64,000 nt of DNA from an uncultured Rhodoblastus sp. (GTDB lineage: Bacteria > Pseudomonadota > Alphaproteobacteria > Rhizobiales > Beijerinckiaceae), in assembly GCF_903903185.1 (NCBI RefSeq), contig NZ_CAIUXT010000098.1, forward strand, positions 1 to 64,000, given 5' to 3'. The position numbers were made by a program, and so were the translations under genes. Position 1 is the first letter of the stretch. Each line of letters starts with the position of its first letter. The notes beneath the pieces are model-generated. The model did no database searches, had not been told where the DNA came from, and saw only the letters and a list, made by a program, of their open reading frames with translations. Shown here piece by piece: positions 31,068 through 39,162 of this stretch.

Positions 31068-31733
31068 ATGTCGACAGATCTGATTCGATATGATCTTCAG
31101 GTGCAGGATGCTTTGCGCAGCGTGGTCCGCAAGGTCCTCGCGGACGCGGCGCGCGACGGCTTGCCGGGCGAGCATCATTTCTACATCACCTTTCGCACTC
31201 CGGCGCCCGGCGTCAAAATGTCGCCCCGGCTGCGCGAGCAATATCCCGAAGAAATGACCATCATCCTGCAATACCAGTTCTGGGATCTGAAGGTGGAGGA
31301 TGGTTTTTTCGAAGTCGGCCTGCATTTCAAGAACGTGCCGGAGCGCCTGCACGTGCCTTTTGACGCCGTTTCCGGGTTCTACGACCCCTCGGTGCAATTC
31401 GGCCTGAAGTTCGAGGCGCAGGGCGAGGAATCGGACGAATTCGACGAGGGCGACGAAGAGGCCATTCTTGGCCCGGTCGCCAATCCGCAGCGCCCGCCGG
31501 AATCGGGCAAGCCGAAATTGCGCGGCGCCGGTTCGGAGCCCGACTTGATCCCGGGCAGGGGTCCGGCCGCCTTGCCGGGTCCCGGAGCCGCAACCAGGAC
31601 CGCCTCGGCCGAAAAGCCTCCCGCGATCAAGGACAAGCCGTCCGCCAAAGGGCAGGCCAGCGACAAGGCGGCGCCGCAGTCGGCCGAAGAATCGAAAGTC
31701 GTGTCGATCGACGCCTTCCGCAAAAAGCCTTGA
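31068..31733 (+). CDS. sspB: SspB, ClpXP adaptor for ssrA-tagged proteins (alpha type)
   Basis: The 221-residue product starts MSTDLIRYDLQVQDALRSVV and contains the folded tag-binding domain (residues about 1-125, with HHFYITFRTPAPGVKMSPRL and VPFDAVSGFYDPSVQFGLKF). A long Ala/Pro/Lys-rich linker follows. It ends with VVSIDAFRKKP, a ClpX-tethering tail. SspB binds ssrA-tagged proteins and hands them to ClpXP. The ATG at 31068 is chosen to match the family start; in-frame starts further upstream (30936, 31032, 31050) would extend into or close to the tmRNA gene. It begins about 50 bases after the tmRNA. Confidence 0.93.
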   Translation: MSTDLIRYDLQVQDALRSVVRKVLADAARDGLPGEHHFYITFRTPAPGVKMSPRLREQYPEEMTIILQYQFWDLKVEDGFFEVGLHFKNVPERLHVPFDAVSGFYDPSVQFGLKFEAQGEESDEFDEGDEEAILGPVANPQRPPESGKPKLRGAGSEPDLIPGRGPAALPGPGAATRTASAEKPPAIKDKPSAKGQASDKAAPQSAEESKVVSIDAFRKKP

Positions 31734-31737
31734 AATC

Positions 31738-31926
31738 ATGGGCGAAATCGTCAATCTCCGTCGGGTCAGAAAAGCGCGGGAGCGTCTCGCCGATGCGGCA
31801 TTGGCGGCGGAAAACCGCGTCCGCCACGGATTGAGCAAAGCCGAGCGGACAGGGGCTGAAAACTCCAAGGCGCGGGCCGAAAAGACTCTCGACGGCCACC
31901 GGCTCGACGGCGAAAAAGACCGATGA
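31738..31926 (+). CDS. DUF4169 small protein
   Basis: This 62-residue, highly charged protein (MGEIVNLRRVRKARERLADA onward) matches the DUF4169 pattern. It has an N-terminal EIVNLR motif, a central AAENRVRHGLSKAER and a closing LDGHRLD. The function is unknown. It starts four bases after the sspB stop, so it probably shares its transcript. In alphaproteobacteria such proteins often sit next to a ribbon-helix-helix protein, as here with the gene at 32068. Confidence 0.8.
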   Translation: MGEIVNLRRVRKARERLADAALAAENRVRHGLSKAERTGAENSKARAEKTLDGHRLDGEKDR

Positions 31927-31947
31927 AGGCGCCTGAAAAGGCCTGTT

Positions 31948-32037
31948 GCGTTTCAAAGCGAAGTGGACCCGGTTCGCGTGAAGAAAACGCTTGAAAACAA
32001 GCAACCAGAGCCCCTTTTCCGTTCTATCGGATCGGAA
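31948..32037 (+). repeat. Dispersed intergenic palindromic repeat, copy 1
   Basis: This roughly 90-base element contains GGTTCGCGTGAAGAAAA, then an AAA-rich stretch and TTCCGTTCTATCGGATCGGAA. The same blocks occur in the same order at 52166-52262. The left arm of the palindrome (TTTCAAAGCGAAG) is degenerate here compared with copy 2. It lies between the DUF4169 gene and the start of the RHH gene. Confidence 0.7.
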
Positions 32038-32067
32038 TTGGCTGTAGCGGACCCCGACCCCGGCCAG

Positions 32068-32283
32068 ATGCGCAAACATTCGCTGGTCATCGCCGGGCAT
32101 CGCACCAGCATATCGCTCGAAACGGCGTTCTGGGATGTCCTGCGCGAGCTCGCGCGCCAACAAGGCGTCACGGTTGCGGCTCTTGCCGCCGACATCGACC
32201 GGAAACGCGGCGCCGCCAATCTGTCCTCCGCCCTGCGCGTGCATCTGCTGCAAGTTTGCCGCGAAAAGGCGGCGGGAAAGTAA
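32068..32283 (+). CDS. Ribbon-helix-helix domain protein
   Basis: The 71-residue product (MRKHSLVIAGHRTSISLETA onward) fits the RHH_4-type ribbon-helix-helix fold. The beta-strand HRTSISLE is followed by two helices (FWDVLRELARQQG and the LAADIDRKRGAANLSSALRV segment). Such proteins are small DNA-binding dimers, probably repressors. The frame is open upstream to 31963, but that part is the dispersed repeat; the ATG at 32068 gives the family-like start. Targets are unknown. Confidence 0.8.
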   Translation: MRKHSLVIAGHRTSISLETAFWDVLRELARQQGVTVAALAADIDRKRGAANLSSALRVHLLQVCREKAAGK

Positions 32284-32355
32284 AACGCGCCGCGCTGGCG
32301 GCCGTTCCCGGCCCTGCCGCTGTCGCATGTGCGGTGAAGGTCCGCGCCCGCAAAA

Positions 32356-34722
32356 TCAGTCGCGCCGCTCGACAAAGGAATCGAGCACCAGTTTGCGGCC
32401 CGCCTTGTCGAAATCGATGGTGAGCTTGGCGCCATCGACCGCCGCCACGGTTCCGGGTCCGAACTTGAGGTGAAACACCCGCGCTCCCGCGGCAAATCCG
32501 CTTGCGCCGTCGGCGCGGCCCACAACCTCGCCATCGATGGTCGGCGGCTTTTTCGCCGGGGCCTCGCCCGCCCGCTGCTGCGCGCGCTTCCAGCCCGGCG
32601 TCTCGTATTTCGAACCGAAGGAATCCATATTGGCGAAGCGCGACTGGGCGTAGCCGCCGTAATCGGAGCCGCTGCGGGCGTTTTCGACCAGCTGGACATG
32701 ATCCGCCGGCAGGTCGTCGATGAAACGCGAGGGCATGGTGGTCTGCCACAGCCCATGGATGCGGCGGTTGCTGGCGAAGATGATTTTCGCCCGAAGGCGC
32801 GCCCGCGTCACGCCGACATAGGCGAGGCGGCGCTCTTCCTCCAGCCCGGCGCGGCCACTCTCGTCGAGCGAACGCTGGTGCGGAAACAGTCCCTCCTCCC
32901 AGCCGGGCAGGAAAACCGTGTCGAACTCCAGACCTTTGGCGCCGTGCAGGGTCATGATCGAGACGCGCTCGCCGGCGTCCTTGTTGTCGACGTCCATGAC
33001 CAGCGAAATATGTTCGAGAAAGGCGCCGAGATCGGGAAACTCCTCCATCGAGCGCACCAGTTCCTTCAGGTTTTCCAGCCTGCCCTCGGCCTCCGCCGTC
33101 TTCTCCTGTTTCCAGAAGTCGGTATAGCCGGATTCCTCCAGAATCTGCTCGGCCAGCTCATGATGCGGCTTGTGCTCGATTTCCGCCGTCCAGCGCGCGA
33201 AATCGGCGAGCAGGGCGCGCAAGGCGCCGCGCGGCTTGGGCCGCAACTCCTCGGTCTCGACCAGCGCGCGGGCCGCCTGCATCAGCGGAATCTGGCGCAG
33301 GCGGGCGAATTCATGCACCACCTGCAAGGTGCTTTCGCCCAGGCCTCGTTTGGGCGTATTGACGATGCGCTCGAAGGCGAGATCGTCGGCGGATTGCGCG
33401 ACGCAGCGCAGATAGGCGAGGGCGTCGCGGATTTCGAGCCGCTCGTAAAAGCGCGGCCCGCCGATCACCTTGTACGGCAAGCCGAGGGTGATGAAGCGCT
33501 CCTCGAATTCGCGCATCTGGAACGAGGCGCGCACCAGAATGGCGACCTCGTCGAGCGAATGGCCCTGCCGCTGCAATTGCTCGATTTCCTCTCCGACGAC
33601 GCGAGCCTCCTCCTCCGAATCCCAGACGCCGGCGACGCTCGGCCTTTCGCCCAGTTCGCCATCGGTGAACAGGGTCTTGCCGAGCCGGTCGCGGTTCCTG
33701 GCGATAAGATGCGAGGCGGCGGCGAGAATATGGCCGGTCGAGCGGTAATTGCGCTCCAGCCGGATCACCCTGGCGCCGGGAAAATCCTTCTCGAAACGCA
33801 GAATATTATCGACATCGGCGCCGCGCCAGCCATAGATCGACTGGTCGTCGTCGCCGACGCAGCAGAGGTTCTGCAAAGCCGAGGGGTCGCTGCGTTGCGC
33901 CAGCAGGCGCAGCCACAGATATTGCGCCGCATTGGTGTCCTGATATTCGTCCACCAATATATATTTGAAGCGGTTCTGGAATTCGCGCAGCACATCCCGG
34001 TTTTCGCGCAGCAGCCGCAGCGATTCGAGCAGCAGATCGCCGAAATCGGCGGCGTTGAGGATCTTGAGCCGCTCCTGATAAAGCGCGTAAAGCGCCCCGC
34101 CCTTGCCATTGGCGAAAGCCTGCGCCTCGCCCGGCGGCACATGTTTCGGGTCGAGGCCGCGATTTTTCCAGTTGTCGATCAGATAGGCCAGGCTGCGCGC
34201 GGTCCAGCGCTTGTCGTCGATATTTTCCGCCTTCAGCGCCTGTTTGAGCAGGCGAATCTGGTCATCGGCGTCGAGAATGGTGAAATTGCTCTTGAGACCA
34301 ACCAGTTCGGCGTGGCGACGCAGGATCTTGGCGGCAATGGCGTGAAAAGTGCCGAGCCAGGACATGCCCTCGGCGCCGGGGCCGATCAGGACGGCTATGC
34401 GCTGCTTCATTTCACGCGCCGCCTTGTTGGTGAAGGTGACGGCGAGAATTTCATAAGGCCGCGCGCGCCCCTGCGCCAGAATATGGGCGATCCGCGAGGT
34501 CAGCACCCGCGTCTTGCCGGTTCCGGCCCCGGCCAGCACCAGAACCGGGCCGTCCAGCGCCTCCACCGCCTCGCGCTGCTCGGGATTGAGCGCCGTCAGC
34601 CAGTCCGGCTTCGGGCGCGCCAGATCGAGCGCGCGCGCCGCCAGACCTCCCGCGCGCGGACCGGCGTGGGATAAATCGTCGTCGCCGCGAAAATCTTCGG
34701 CCAGCGAAAAGGGATCGGACAA
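32356..34722 (-). CDS. uvrD: UvrD/PcrA-family DNA helicase
   Basis: This 788-residue superfamily 1A 3'-5' helicase acts in nucleotide excision and mismatch repair. Motifs include Walker A AGAGTGKT (about 64-71), TFTNKAAREMKQR, Walker B ILVDEYQDTNAAQY, DDDQSIYGWRGAD, RLERNYRSTGHIL, MTLHGAKGLEF and VGVTRARLRAKI. The C-terminal domain ends in the Tudor-like VFHLKFGPGTVAAVDGAKLT. The length is slightly above E. coli UvrD because of the N-terminal extension. It is divergent from the TadG-like gene. Confidence 0.94.
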   Translation of the reverse strand: MSDPFSLAEDFRGDDDLSHAGPRAGGLAARALDLARPKPDWLTALNPEQREAVEALDGPVLVLAGAGTGKTRVLTSRIAHILAQGRARPYEILAVTFTNKAAREMKQRIAVLIGPGAEGMSWLGTFHAIAAKILRRHAELVGLKSNFTILDADDQIRLLKQALKAENIDDKRWTARSLAYLIDNWKNRGLDPKHVPPGEAQAFANGKGGALYALYQERLKILNAADFGDLLLESLRLLRENRDVLREFQNRFKYILVDEYQDTNAAQYLWLRLLAQRSDPSALQNLCCVGDDDQSIYGWRGADVDNILRFEKDFPGARVIRLERNYRSTGHILAAASHLIARNRDRLGKTLFTDGELGERPSVAGVWDSEEEARVVGEEIEQLQRQGHSLDEVAILVRASFQMREFEERFITLGLPYKVIGGPRFYERLEIRDALAYLRCVAQSADDLAFERIVNTPKRGLGESTLQVVHEFARLRQIPLMQAARALVETEELRPKPRGALRALLADFARWTAEIEHKPHHELAEQILEESGYTDFWKQEKTAEAEGRLENLKELVRSMEEFPDLGAFLEHISLVMDVDNKDAGERVSIMTLHGAKGLEFDTVFLPGWEEGLFPHQRSLDESGRAGLEEERRLAYVGVTRARLRAKIIFASNRRIHGLWQTTMPSRFIDDLPADHVQLVENARSGSDYGGYAQSRFANMDSFGSKYETPGWKRAQQRAGEAPAKKPPTIDGEVVGRADGASGFAAGARVFHLKFGPGTVAAVDGAKLTIDFDKAGRKLVLDSFVERRD

Positions 34723-35036
34723 AGGGGCGCCTTCAGGTGAACGAACAGCGAATCGTTAACCGCAATGTGGGGCCACAAAGAGGCGATGTCCAATCCCCTG
34801 GAGTCGATTGCCAGTCGGCAGAATCGCAAGCGAAGCCTCAAGAGCAAGGGCGCCTGTCGCCGCCGCCCGCAAGCTTCGCGAAGGCGAGAGGCGCCAGAAA
34901 CATTACCGGCGTTGCTCGAATTCGAAGCTTTGGTTTCGCAGACTTTCCACGCATGGCCTTTAGCCTCGGAGCGGAGGGAGGCTCGACCGCCCGGGCGAAA
35001 CCTTCGTCCCGCCGAAGTTTCATGGAGTTTCCCGTC
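34723..35036. other. 314-base gap between uvrD and the TadG-like gene
   Basis: The gap separates two divergent genes and must hold both promoters. It contains an open frame continuous with the TadG-like gene, but its translation has no membrane or family pattern. No hairpin, repeat or strong promoter consensus was seen. Confidence 0.5.
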
Positions 35037-36440
35037 ATGGGAGCAGAGAGGCTTGTTCGCCGCATCAAAGCCCTGTTTCAAGAGCAGTCGGGTTCGGTGG
35101 CGATTCTTTTCGCGCTTTCGTCGCTGGCGATGTTTCTGCTGGTCGGCCTGACGCTCGATTACGGACGGGCGGTGGGCCAGAAGAACGCGCTCAATACCGC
35201 CGCCGATGCGGCGGCGCTCGCCGCGCTCGCCCAGGCGCAATCCGATTACGCCAGCAACCTCACGATCGCGCAGATGGCGACCGACGGCCAGGCGGCGGCG
35301 CAAAGGGCCTTCGTCGCCAATGCCGGCGCCTCCTACGCCAACCTGACCCAGGCGCCGACGATCGGCGTGACGTCGAGCGGCCAGACCATCAATGTCACGA
35401 TTTCCTATCAGGCGAACTCGCCCAATCTGTTCGGCGGACTCGCCCATGTAAATCAGATGAGCTTCACGGGCTCCGCCGCCGCCTCGATGACCCTGCCGAG
35501 CTATCTGAGCTTCTATCTTCTGCTCGACGTCTCCGCCTCGATGGGGATTCCCTCGACGACGAGCGAAATCAACCGGCTCGCCGCGATCAATCCCGATTAT
35601 CTGAACCTCTATCCCGGCGGCTGCACCATCGCCTGCCATTTCACCGCCTACAAGGCCTGCCAGGACGTGCATGGCGCCACCACCTGGTGCCAGGGCTACA
35701 ACCTGAGCCGCACCGCCGGCGGCGCCGGCGCGCCGGTCTCCTATTGCCCGCAGCCGGGCCAGAGCAATTGCATCCAGTTGCGGCTCGACGCCGTCGCCTA
35801 CGCGGTGCAGCAATTGATCGCGACCGCGACGGCGACGCAGACCCTGCAAAACCAGTTCAGCATCGGCCTTTTTCCCTTCGTGCGCTGGATGCAGTCCTAC
35901 CAGCCGCTGACGACGAGCCTCTCGACCGTCAGTACGGCCGCCGCCGGCCTCACGGCGCTGATCGACAATGGCAATGGTTCGAGCGCGCTGGGTTCGGGCG
36001 GCACCCATTTCGAAAACGCCCTGCCCTCGGTCAACGGCCTGATCGCCACGGTCGGCAACGGCTCCAGTTCGAGCACGCCGAAACCCTTCGTCTTCCTGGT
36101 GACCGACGGCGCGCAGGACAGCCAGGTTCAGGCCAATAATGGCAGCTGGTCCGGCAGCAACAGCGCCACCACACTCAATACCGCCAACTGCACGACGATC
36201 AAGAATCGCGGCATCACCTTGGCCGTGCTTTACGTGCCCTATGTGCCGATTCCCAATCCGACCACCATCTGGGGAAACGAGGACGGCTACGCCAACGCCA
36301 ATATCCCGCACATCCCGCCCAGCCTGCAAACCTGCGCCTCGCCGGGATTCTTTTTCACTGCTTCGACGCCGGCCGATATCAACGCCGCCATGCAGGCGAT
36401 GTTCGGCATGGCCGTGGCCTCGGCCCATCTGACGCAATAA
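35037..36440 (+). CDS. TadG-like pilus assembly protein with vWA domain
   Basis: The 467-residue product begins with the TadE/TadG-type N-terminus: a basic helix, QSGSVAILFALSSLAMFLLV as one transmembrane segment, then the conserved AADAAALAALAQAQ. A von Willebrand A domain follows, with the metal-site motif LLLDVSASM near residue 164 and VFLVTDGAQDS further on. An insertion between the two carries several cysteines, possibly disulphide-bonded outside the membrane. The ATG at 35037 is chosen for its GGAG site nine bases upstream; 35022 is possible. No other tad or flp gene is present, so it is an orphan here. Confidence 0.82.
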   Translation: MGAERLVRRIKALFQEQSGSVAILFALSSLAMFLLVGLTLDYGRAVGQKNALNTAADAAALAALAQAQSDYASNLTIAQMATDGQAAAQRAFVANAGASYANLTQAPTIGVTSSGQTINVTISYQANSPNLFGGLAHVNQMSFTGSAAASMTLPSYLSFYLLLDVSASMGIPSTTSEINRLAAINPDYLNLYPGGCTIACHFTAYKACQDVHGATTWCQGYNLSRTAGGAGAPVSYCPQPGQSNCIQLRLDAVAYAVQQLIATATATQTLQNQFSIGLFPFVRWMQSYQPLTTSLSTVSTAAAGLTALIDNGNGSSALGSGGTHFENALPSVNGLIATVGNGSSSSTPKPFVFLVTDGAQDSQVQANNGSWSGSNSATTLNTANCTTIKNRGITLAVLYVPYVPIPNPTTIWGNEDGYANANIPHIPPSLQTCASPGFFFTASTPADINAAMQAMFGMAVASAHLTQ

Positions 36441-36464
36441 GCAACAGCTTAAAGCGCGCGCCGG

Positions 36465-36680
36465 TCAGGCCTTCTTCAGGAAGCAGGTTTTCAGCACCAA
36501 CCCCTTGACCTTTTCGGTGCGGCCTTCGATTTCCTCGGGGTCGTCGGTCAGGCGAATGCCGCGCACCACCGTTCCGCGCTTGAGCACGATCGACGAGCCC
36601 TTGACCTTGAGGTCCTTGATAACGGTGACATTGTCGCCCTCGTTCAGCAATGCGCCATTGGCGTCGCGCGTTTCCGTCAT
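36465..36680 (-). CDS. PhnA-domain protein (YjdM-like, short form)
   Basis: The 71-residue protein (MTETRDANGALLNEGDNVTV onward) corresponds to the C-terminal SH3-like PhnA domain, with the typical VIKDLKVKGSS, LKRGTVVRGIRL and KGLVLKTCFLKKA. The N-terminal zinc ribbon of full-length YjdM is absent, as in many alphaproteobacterial short forms. Despite its name, no link to phosphonate use is shown for such proteins. It is convergent with the TadG-like gene, 24 bases apart. Confidence 0.88.
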   Translation of the reverse strand: MTETRDANGALLNEGDNVTVIKDLKVKGSSIVLKRGTVVRGIRLTDDPEEIEGRTEKVKGLVLKTCFLKKA

Positions 36681-36846
36681 TTCCCGCTCCTGCTTGCCCT
36701 TCGCGCGGGTTAAGCCTTCCGGCGGCGATTGACCAGCGGGAAAAGCGCCGGCCCGGGATTTTCCCGCCGCCGAAGCGGGTCGGACGACGAGGCCGGCGGC
36801 GACATGGTCATGCGCGACATGACAGCGCCGCGCGCACAGGGTAAAT

Positions 36847-36865
36847 GGGCGTATGTTATACGCCC
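36847..36865. promoter_or_regulatory. Palindrome over the start codon of the zinc permease gene, possible Zur site
   Basis: GGGCGTAT (36847-36854) and ATACGCCC (36858-36865) are perfect eight-base inverted repeats separated by GTT; the permease ATG lies at 36853-36855 inside it. The core ATGTTATA also occurs in the zur/znuA intergenic region, so Zur binding is plausible. As RNA it would form a hairpin burying the start codon. Confidence 0.5.
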
Positions 36866-37722
36866 TGCTGGTCGCCCCCTTCGTCGATTATGAATTCATG
36901 CGCCGCGCTCTGGTCGGCGCCTTCGCGCTGGCTTTGGCGGGGGCGCCGCTCGGCGTGTTCCTGATTCTGCGGCGCATGGCGCTGTCGGGCGACGCCATGG
37001 CCCATGCCATCCTGCCCGGCGCCGCCATCGGCTACCTGATCGCCGGCCTGTCGCTGCCGGCGATGACGCTTGGCGGCGTAGTCGCCGGTTTCGCGGTGGC
37101 GATCGGCTCCGGCGCGATCGCGCGAACCACCGTGTTGCGCGAAGACGCCTCGCTGGCGGCGTTTTATCTGCTGTCGCTGGCGCTCGGCGTCACCATCGTG
37201 TCGGCGCGGGGCTCCAATGTCGATCTCTTGCATATCCTGTTCGGCAGCGTGCTGGCGCTCGACAACGCCACATTAATTCTGCTCGCCTGCATCTCCAGCC
37301 TGACGCTCGCCGGACTGGCCGCGATCTACCGGCCGCTGGTGATGGAGACGCTCGATCCGGGCTTTCTCGCCTCGGTCAGCGGCGCCGGCGCCTGGACCCA
37401 TGCCGCCTTTCTCGCCCTTGTTGCGCTCAATCTCGTCGCCGGTTTTCAGGCGCTCGGCACTTTGCTGGCGGTGGGGGTGATGATGCTGCCCGCCATCTCC
37501 GCAAGGCTTTGGAGCAACACCATCACCGGCATGATTTTGATCGCGGCTTTATTGGGGTGTATCGGCTGTTATGCCGGGCTGCTGGCGTCCTATTACTACA
37601 GCCTGCCCTCCGGCCCGCTGATCATTCTGGCCTGCGGCGCGCTTTACGCCTTCTCGCTGATCGCCGGTCCTTCGGGCGGGTTTTTACGCAGAATCGCGCC
37701 GCGCACCCATCTCGAAGGGTGA
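36853..37722 (+). CDS. znuB: Zinc/manganese ABC transporter permease (ZnuB-like)
   Basis: The 289-residue protein has about eight transmembrane helices and the ABC-3 family hallmarks LRRMALSGDAMAHAILPGAA and ALGTLLAVGVMMLPAISARL. It forms the membrane channel of a metal importer of the ZnuABC or AztABC type. Its substrate-binding protein (38230) and Zur-like regulator (37723) lie next to it, but no ATPase gene is in the window. The start codon sits inside a perfect palindrome. The choice of zinc over manganese rests on the neighbouring Zur and COG0523 genes. Confidence 0.9.
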   Translation: MLYALLVAPFVDYEFMRRALVGAFALALAGAPLGVFLILRRMALSGDAMAHAILPGAAIGYLIAGLSLPAMTLGGVVAGFAVAIGSGAIARTTVLREDASLAAFYLLSLALGVTIVSARGSNVDLLHILFGSVLALDNATLILLACISSLTLAGLAAIYRPLVMETLDPGFLASVSGAGAWTHAAFLALVALNLVAGFQALGTLLAVGVMMLPAISARLWSNTITGMILIAALLGCIGCYAGLLASYYYSLPSGPLIILACGALYAFSLIAGPSGGFLRRIAPRTHLEG

Positions 37723-38142
37723 TCAGGCGATAGCGGCGCAATCGGCGCAAAGCCCCTGAATCTCGATCGCCACGCGCTCGAAGGCAAAATTTTGCCGCGC
37801 GGCGGTCCGCGCCAACAAAACCTCGACTTCGGCGTCGGAAAATTCCTCCGCCCTGCCGCAGGCGCGGCAGATCATGAACCCGGCCCGGTGGGCGTGAACA
37901 GGCCCGTCGCCGCAGGCCGTATGGCAGGCGACATAGGCGTTGCGCGTCTCCAGCCGATGCGCCAGCCCCTCGTCGATCAGTTTCTGCAAGGCGCGATAGA
38001 CCGTCGGCGGCGCCAGACGGCCCTGCCCGCGCAGCGCGTCGATGACGTCATAGGCCGACAGCGGCTTGTCGGCGCCGGCGAGCAGGTCGCGGATGCGGGT
38101 CTGCATGTCGTTCAATCGCGCGGGCGCCGATGGTGCGGCCAT
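37723..38142 (-). CDS. zur: Fur-family regulator, Zur type
   Basis: The 139-residue protein has a winged-helix N-terminus (LSAYDVIDALRGQGRLAPPT then VYRALQKL) and a dimerisation domain. The structural zinc cysteines are in MICRACGR and LCADCAAI. The His-containing CHTACGDGPVHAHR region fits the metal-sensing site. Zur represses zinc-uptake genes when zinc is ample. It is divergent from the substrate-binding protein gene, with a Zur-like site in the 87-base gap, and its own 3' end abuts the permease gene. Confidence 0.9.
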   Translation of the reverse strand: MAAPSAPARLNDMQTRIRDLLAGADKPLSAYDVIDALRGQGRLAPPTVYRALQKLIDEGLAHRLETRNAYVACHTACGDGPVHAHRAGFMICRACGRAEEFSDAEVEVLLARTAARQNFAFERVAIEIQGLCADCAAIA

Positions 38143-38160
38143 TCTTGTTCCCTTGACGGA

Positions 38161-38175
38161 TGTTATAATATACGG
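38161..38175. promoter_or_regulatory. Putative Zur box between zur and znuA
   Basis: TGTTATAATATACGG at 38161-38175 is an AT-rich imperfect palindrome of the kind bound by alphaproteobacterial Zur proteins. It sits in the short gap between the divergent zur and znuA genes, where it could control both. It shares ATGTTATA (counting the preceding base) with the palindrome at the permease start. Confidence 0.6.
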
Positions 38176-38229
38176 TTCTATTCCGGGACGGCAAAGCCTG
38201 TTCCGCAGCCGGCAGGATAAGTGGCTCCC

Positions 38230-39147
38230 ATGCGTCTGAAAAGCCTGTTCGCTTTGGCCAGTTTGTTGGCCGCAGTCCTAGGCGCCGGCGCGCCATGCGC
38301 GGAACCGTCGCCGCCGCAGAAAATCGCGGTGGTGGCGAGTTTTTCGATTCTGGCCGATCTGGTCGGCCAGATCGGCGGCGACAGGGTCGAGGTCAAAAGT
38401 CTGGTCGGGCCGCAGGGCGACGTCCATGTCTACCAGCCCAGCCCCGCCGACGCGCAAAGCCTCGCCAGGGCGAAGCTCATCGTCGTCAACGGTTTTGCGC
38501 TCGAAGGATGGATGGAGCGGCTGATCGCGGCGTCGGGCGCCCATGCGCCGGTTGTGGTCGCAAGCCAGGGCGTGACGCCGCGCGCAGGCGATGCGGAAAG
38601 CGGTGAGAAGGGCGTCGATCCCCATGCCTGGCAGAGCATCGCCAACGCCAGAATCTATGTCGCCAATATTTTAGCCGGACTGGTCGCCGCCGATCCCGCC
38701 GACGCCGCAGTTTTTGAAGCCCGCGCCGCCGAATTCGACGCGAAACTCGACGCGACGGAAGCGCAGGTCCGCGCAGCGATCGAGGCGATTCCGGCGCAAA
38801 ACCGCCGCATCGTCACCACCCATGACGCGTTCGGCTATTTCGGCCAGGCTTACGGCCTCGCCTTCATTGCGGCGCAAGGGCTTTCGACCGAGTCCGAGCC
38901 TTCGGCGCGCGACGTGGCGAAGCTGATCGATCAGATCCGGCGGGAAAAGGCCCCCGCGGTGTTTCTGGAAAACATCTCCGATCCCCGGCTGATGCAGCGT
39001 ATCGCCAGGGAATCCGGCGCGAAAATCGGCGGAACCCTGTTTTCCGACCAGCTTTCAAAGCCCGACGGCCCCGCCGCCACTTACATTGCGATGATGGAAC
39101 ATAATATAAGCGAGTTGAAAAAGGCGCTCGTTCCGCCCACGCATTGA
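38230..39147 (+). CDS. znuA: Zinc ABC transporter substrate-binding protein (ZnuA-like)
   Basis: The 305-residue protein has a signal peptide (MRLKSLFALASLLAAVLGAG) and a cluster A-I metal-binding fold. Metal ligands expected from the family lie in GDVHVYQPSPAD, VDPHAWQSIAN, TTHDAFGYFG, and an acidic residue near LFSDQLSKP. It lacks the His-rich loop of some ZnuA proteins. It captures the metal in the periplasm for the permease at 36853. A GTG at 38221 is an alternative start. The gene faces zur across a Zur-like site and is followed after 15 bases by the COG0523 gene. Confidence 0.9.
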   Translation: MRLKSLFALASLLAAVLGAGAPCAEPSPPQKIAVVASFSILADLVGQIGGDRVEVKSLVGPQGDVHVYQPSPADAQSLARAKLIVVNGFALEGWMERLIAASGAHAPVVVASQGVTPRAGDAESGEKGVDPHAWQSIANARIYVANILAGLVAADPADAAVFEARAAEFDAKLDATEAQVRAAIEAIPAQNRRIVTTHDAFGYFGQAYGLAFIAAQGLSTESEPSARDVAKLIDQIRREKAPAVFLENISDPRLMQRIARESGAKIGGTLFSDQLSKPDGPAATYIAMMEHNISELKKALVPPTH

Positions 39148-39162
39148 ACACCCGGAGCCCTC

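Noticed and set aside
34737-35036. N-terminal extension of the TadG-like frame
   Set aside because: The translation is not conserved in type, lacks a ribosome site, and would bury the membrane anchor 100 residues into the protein.
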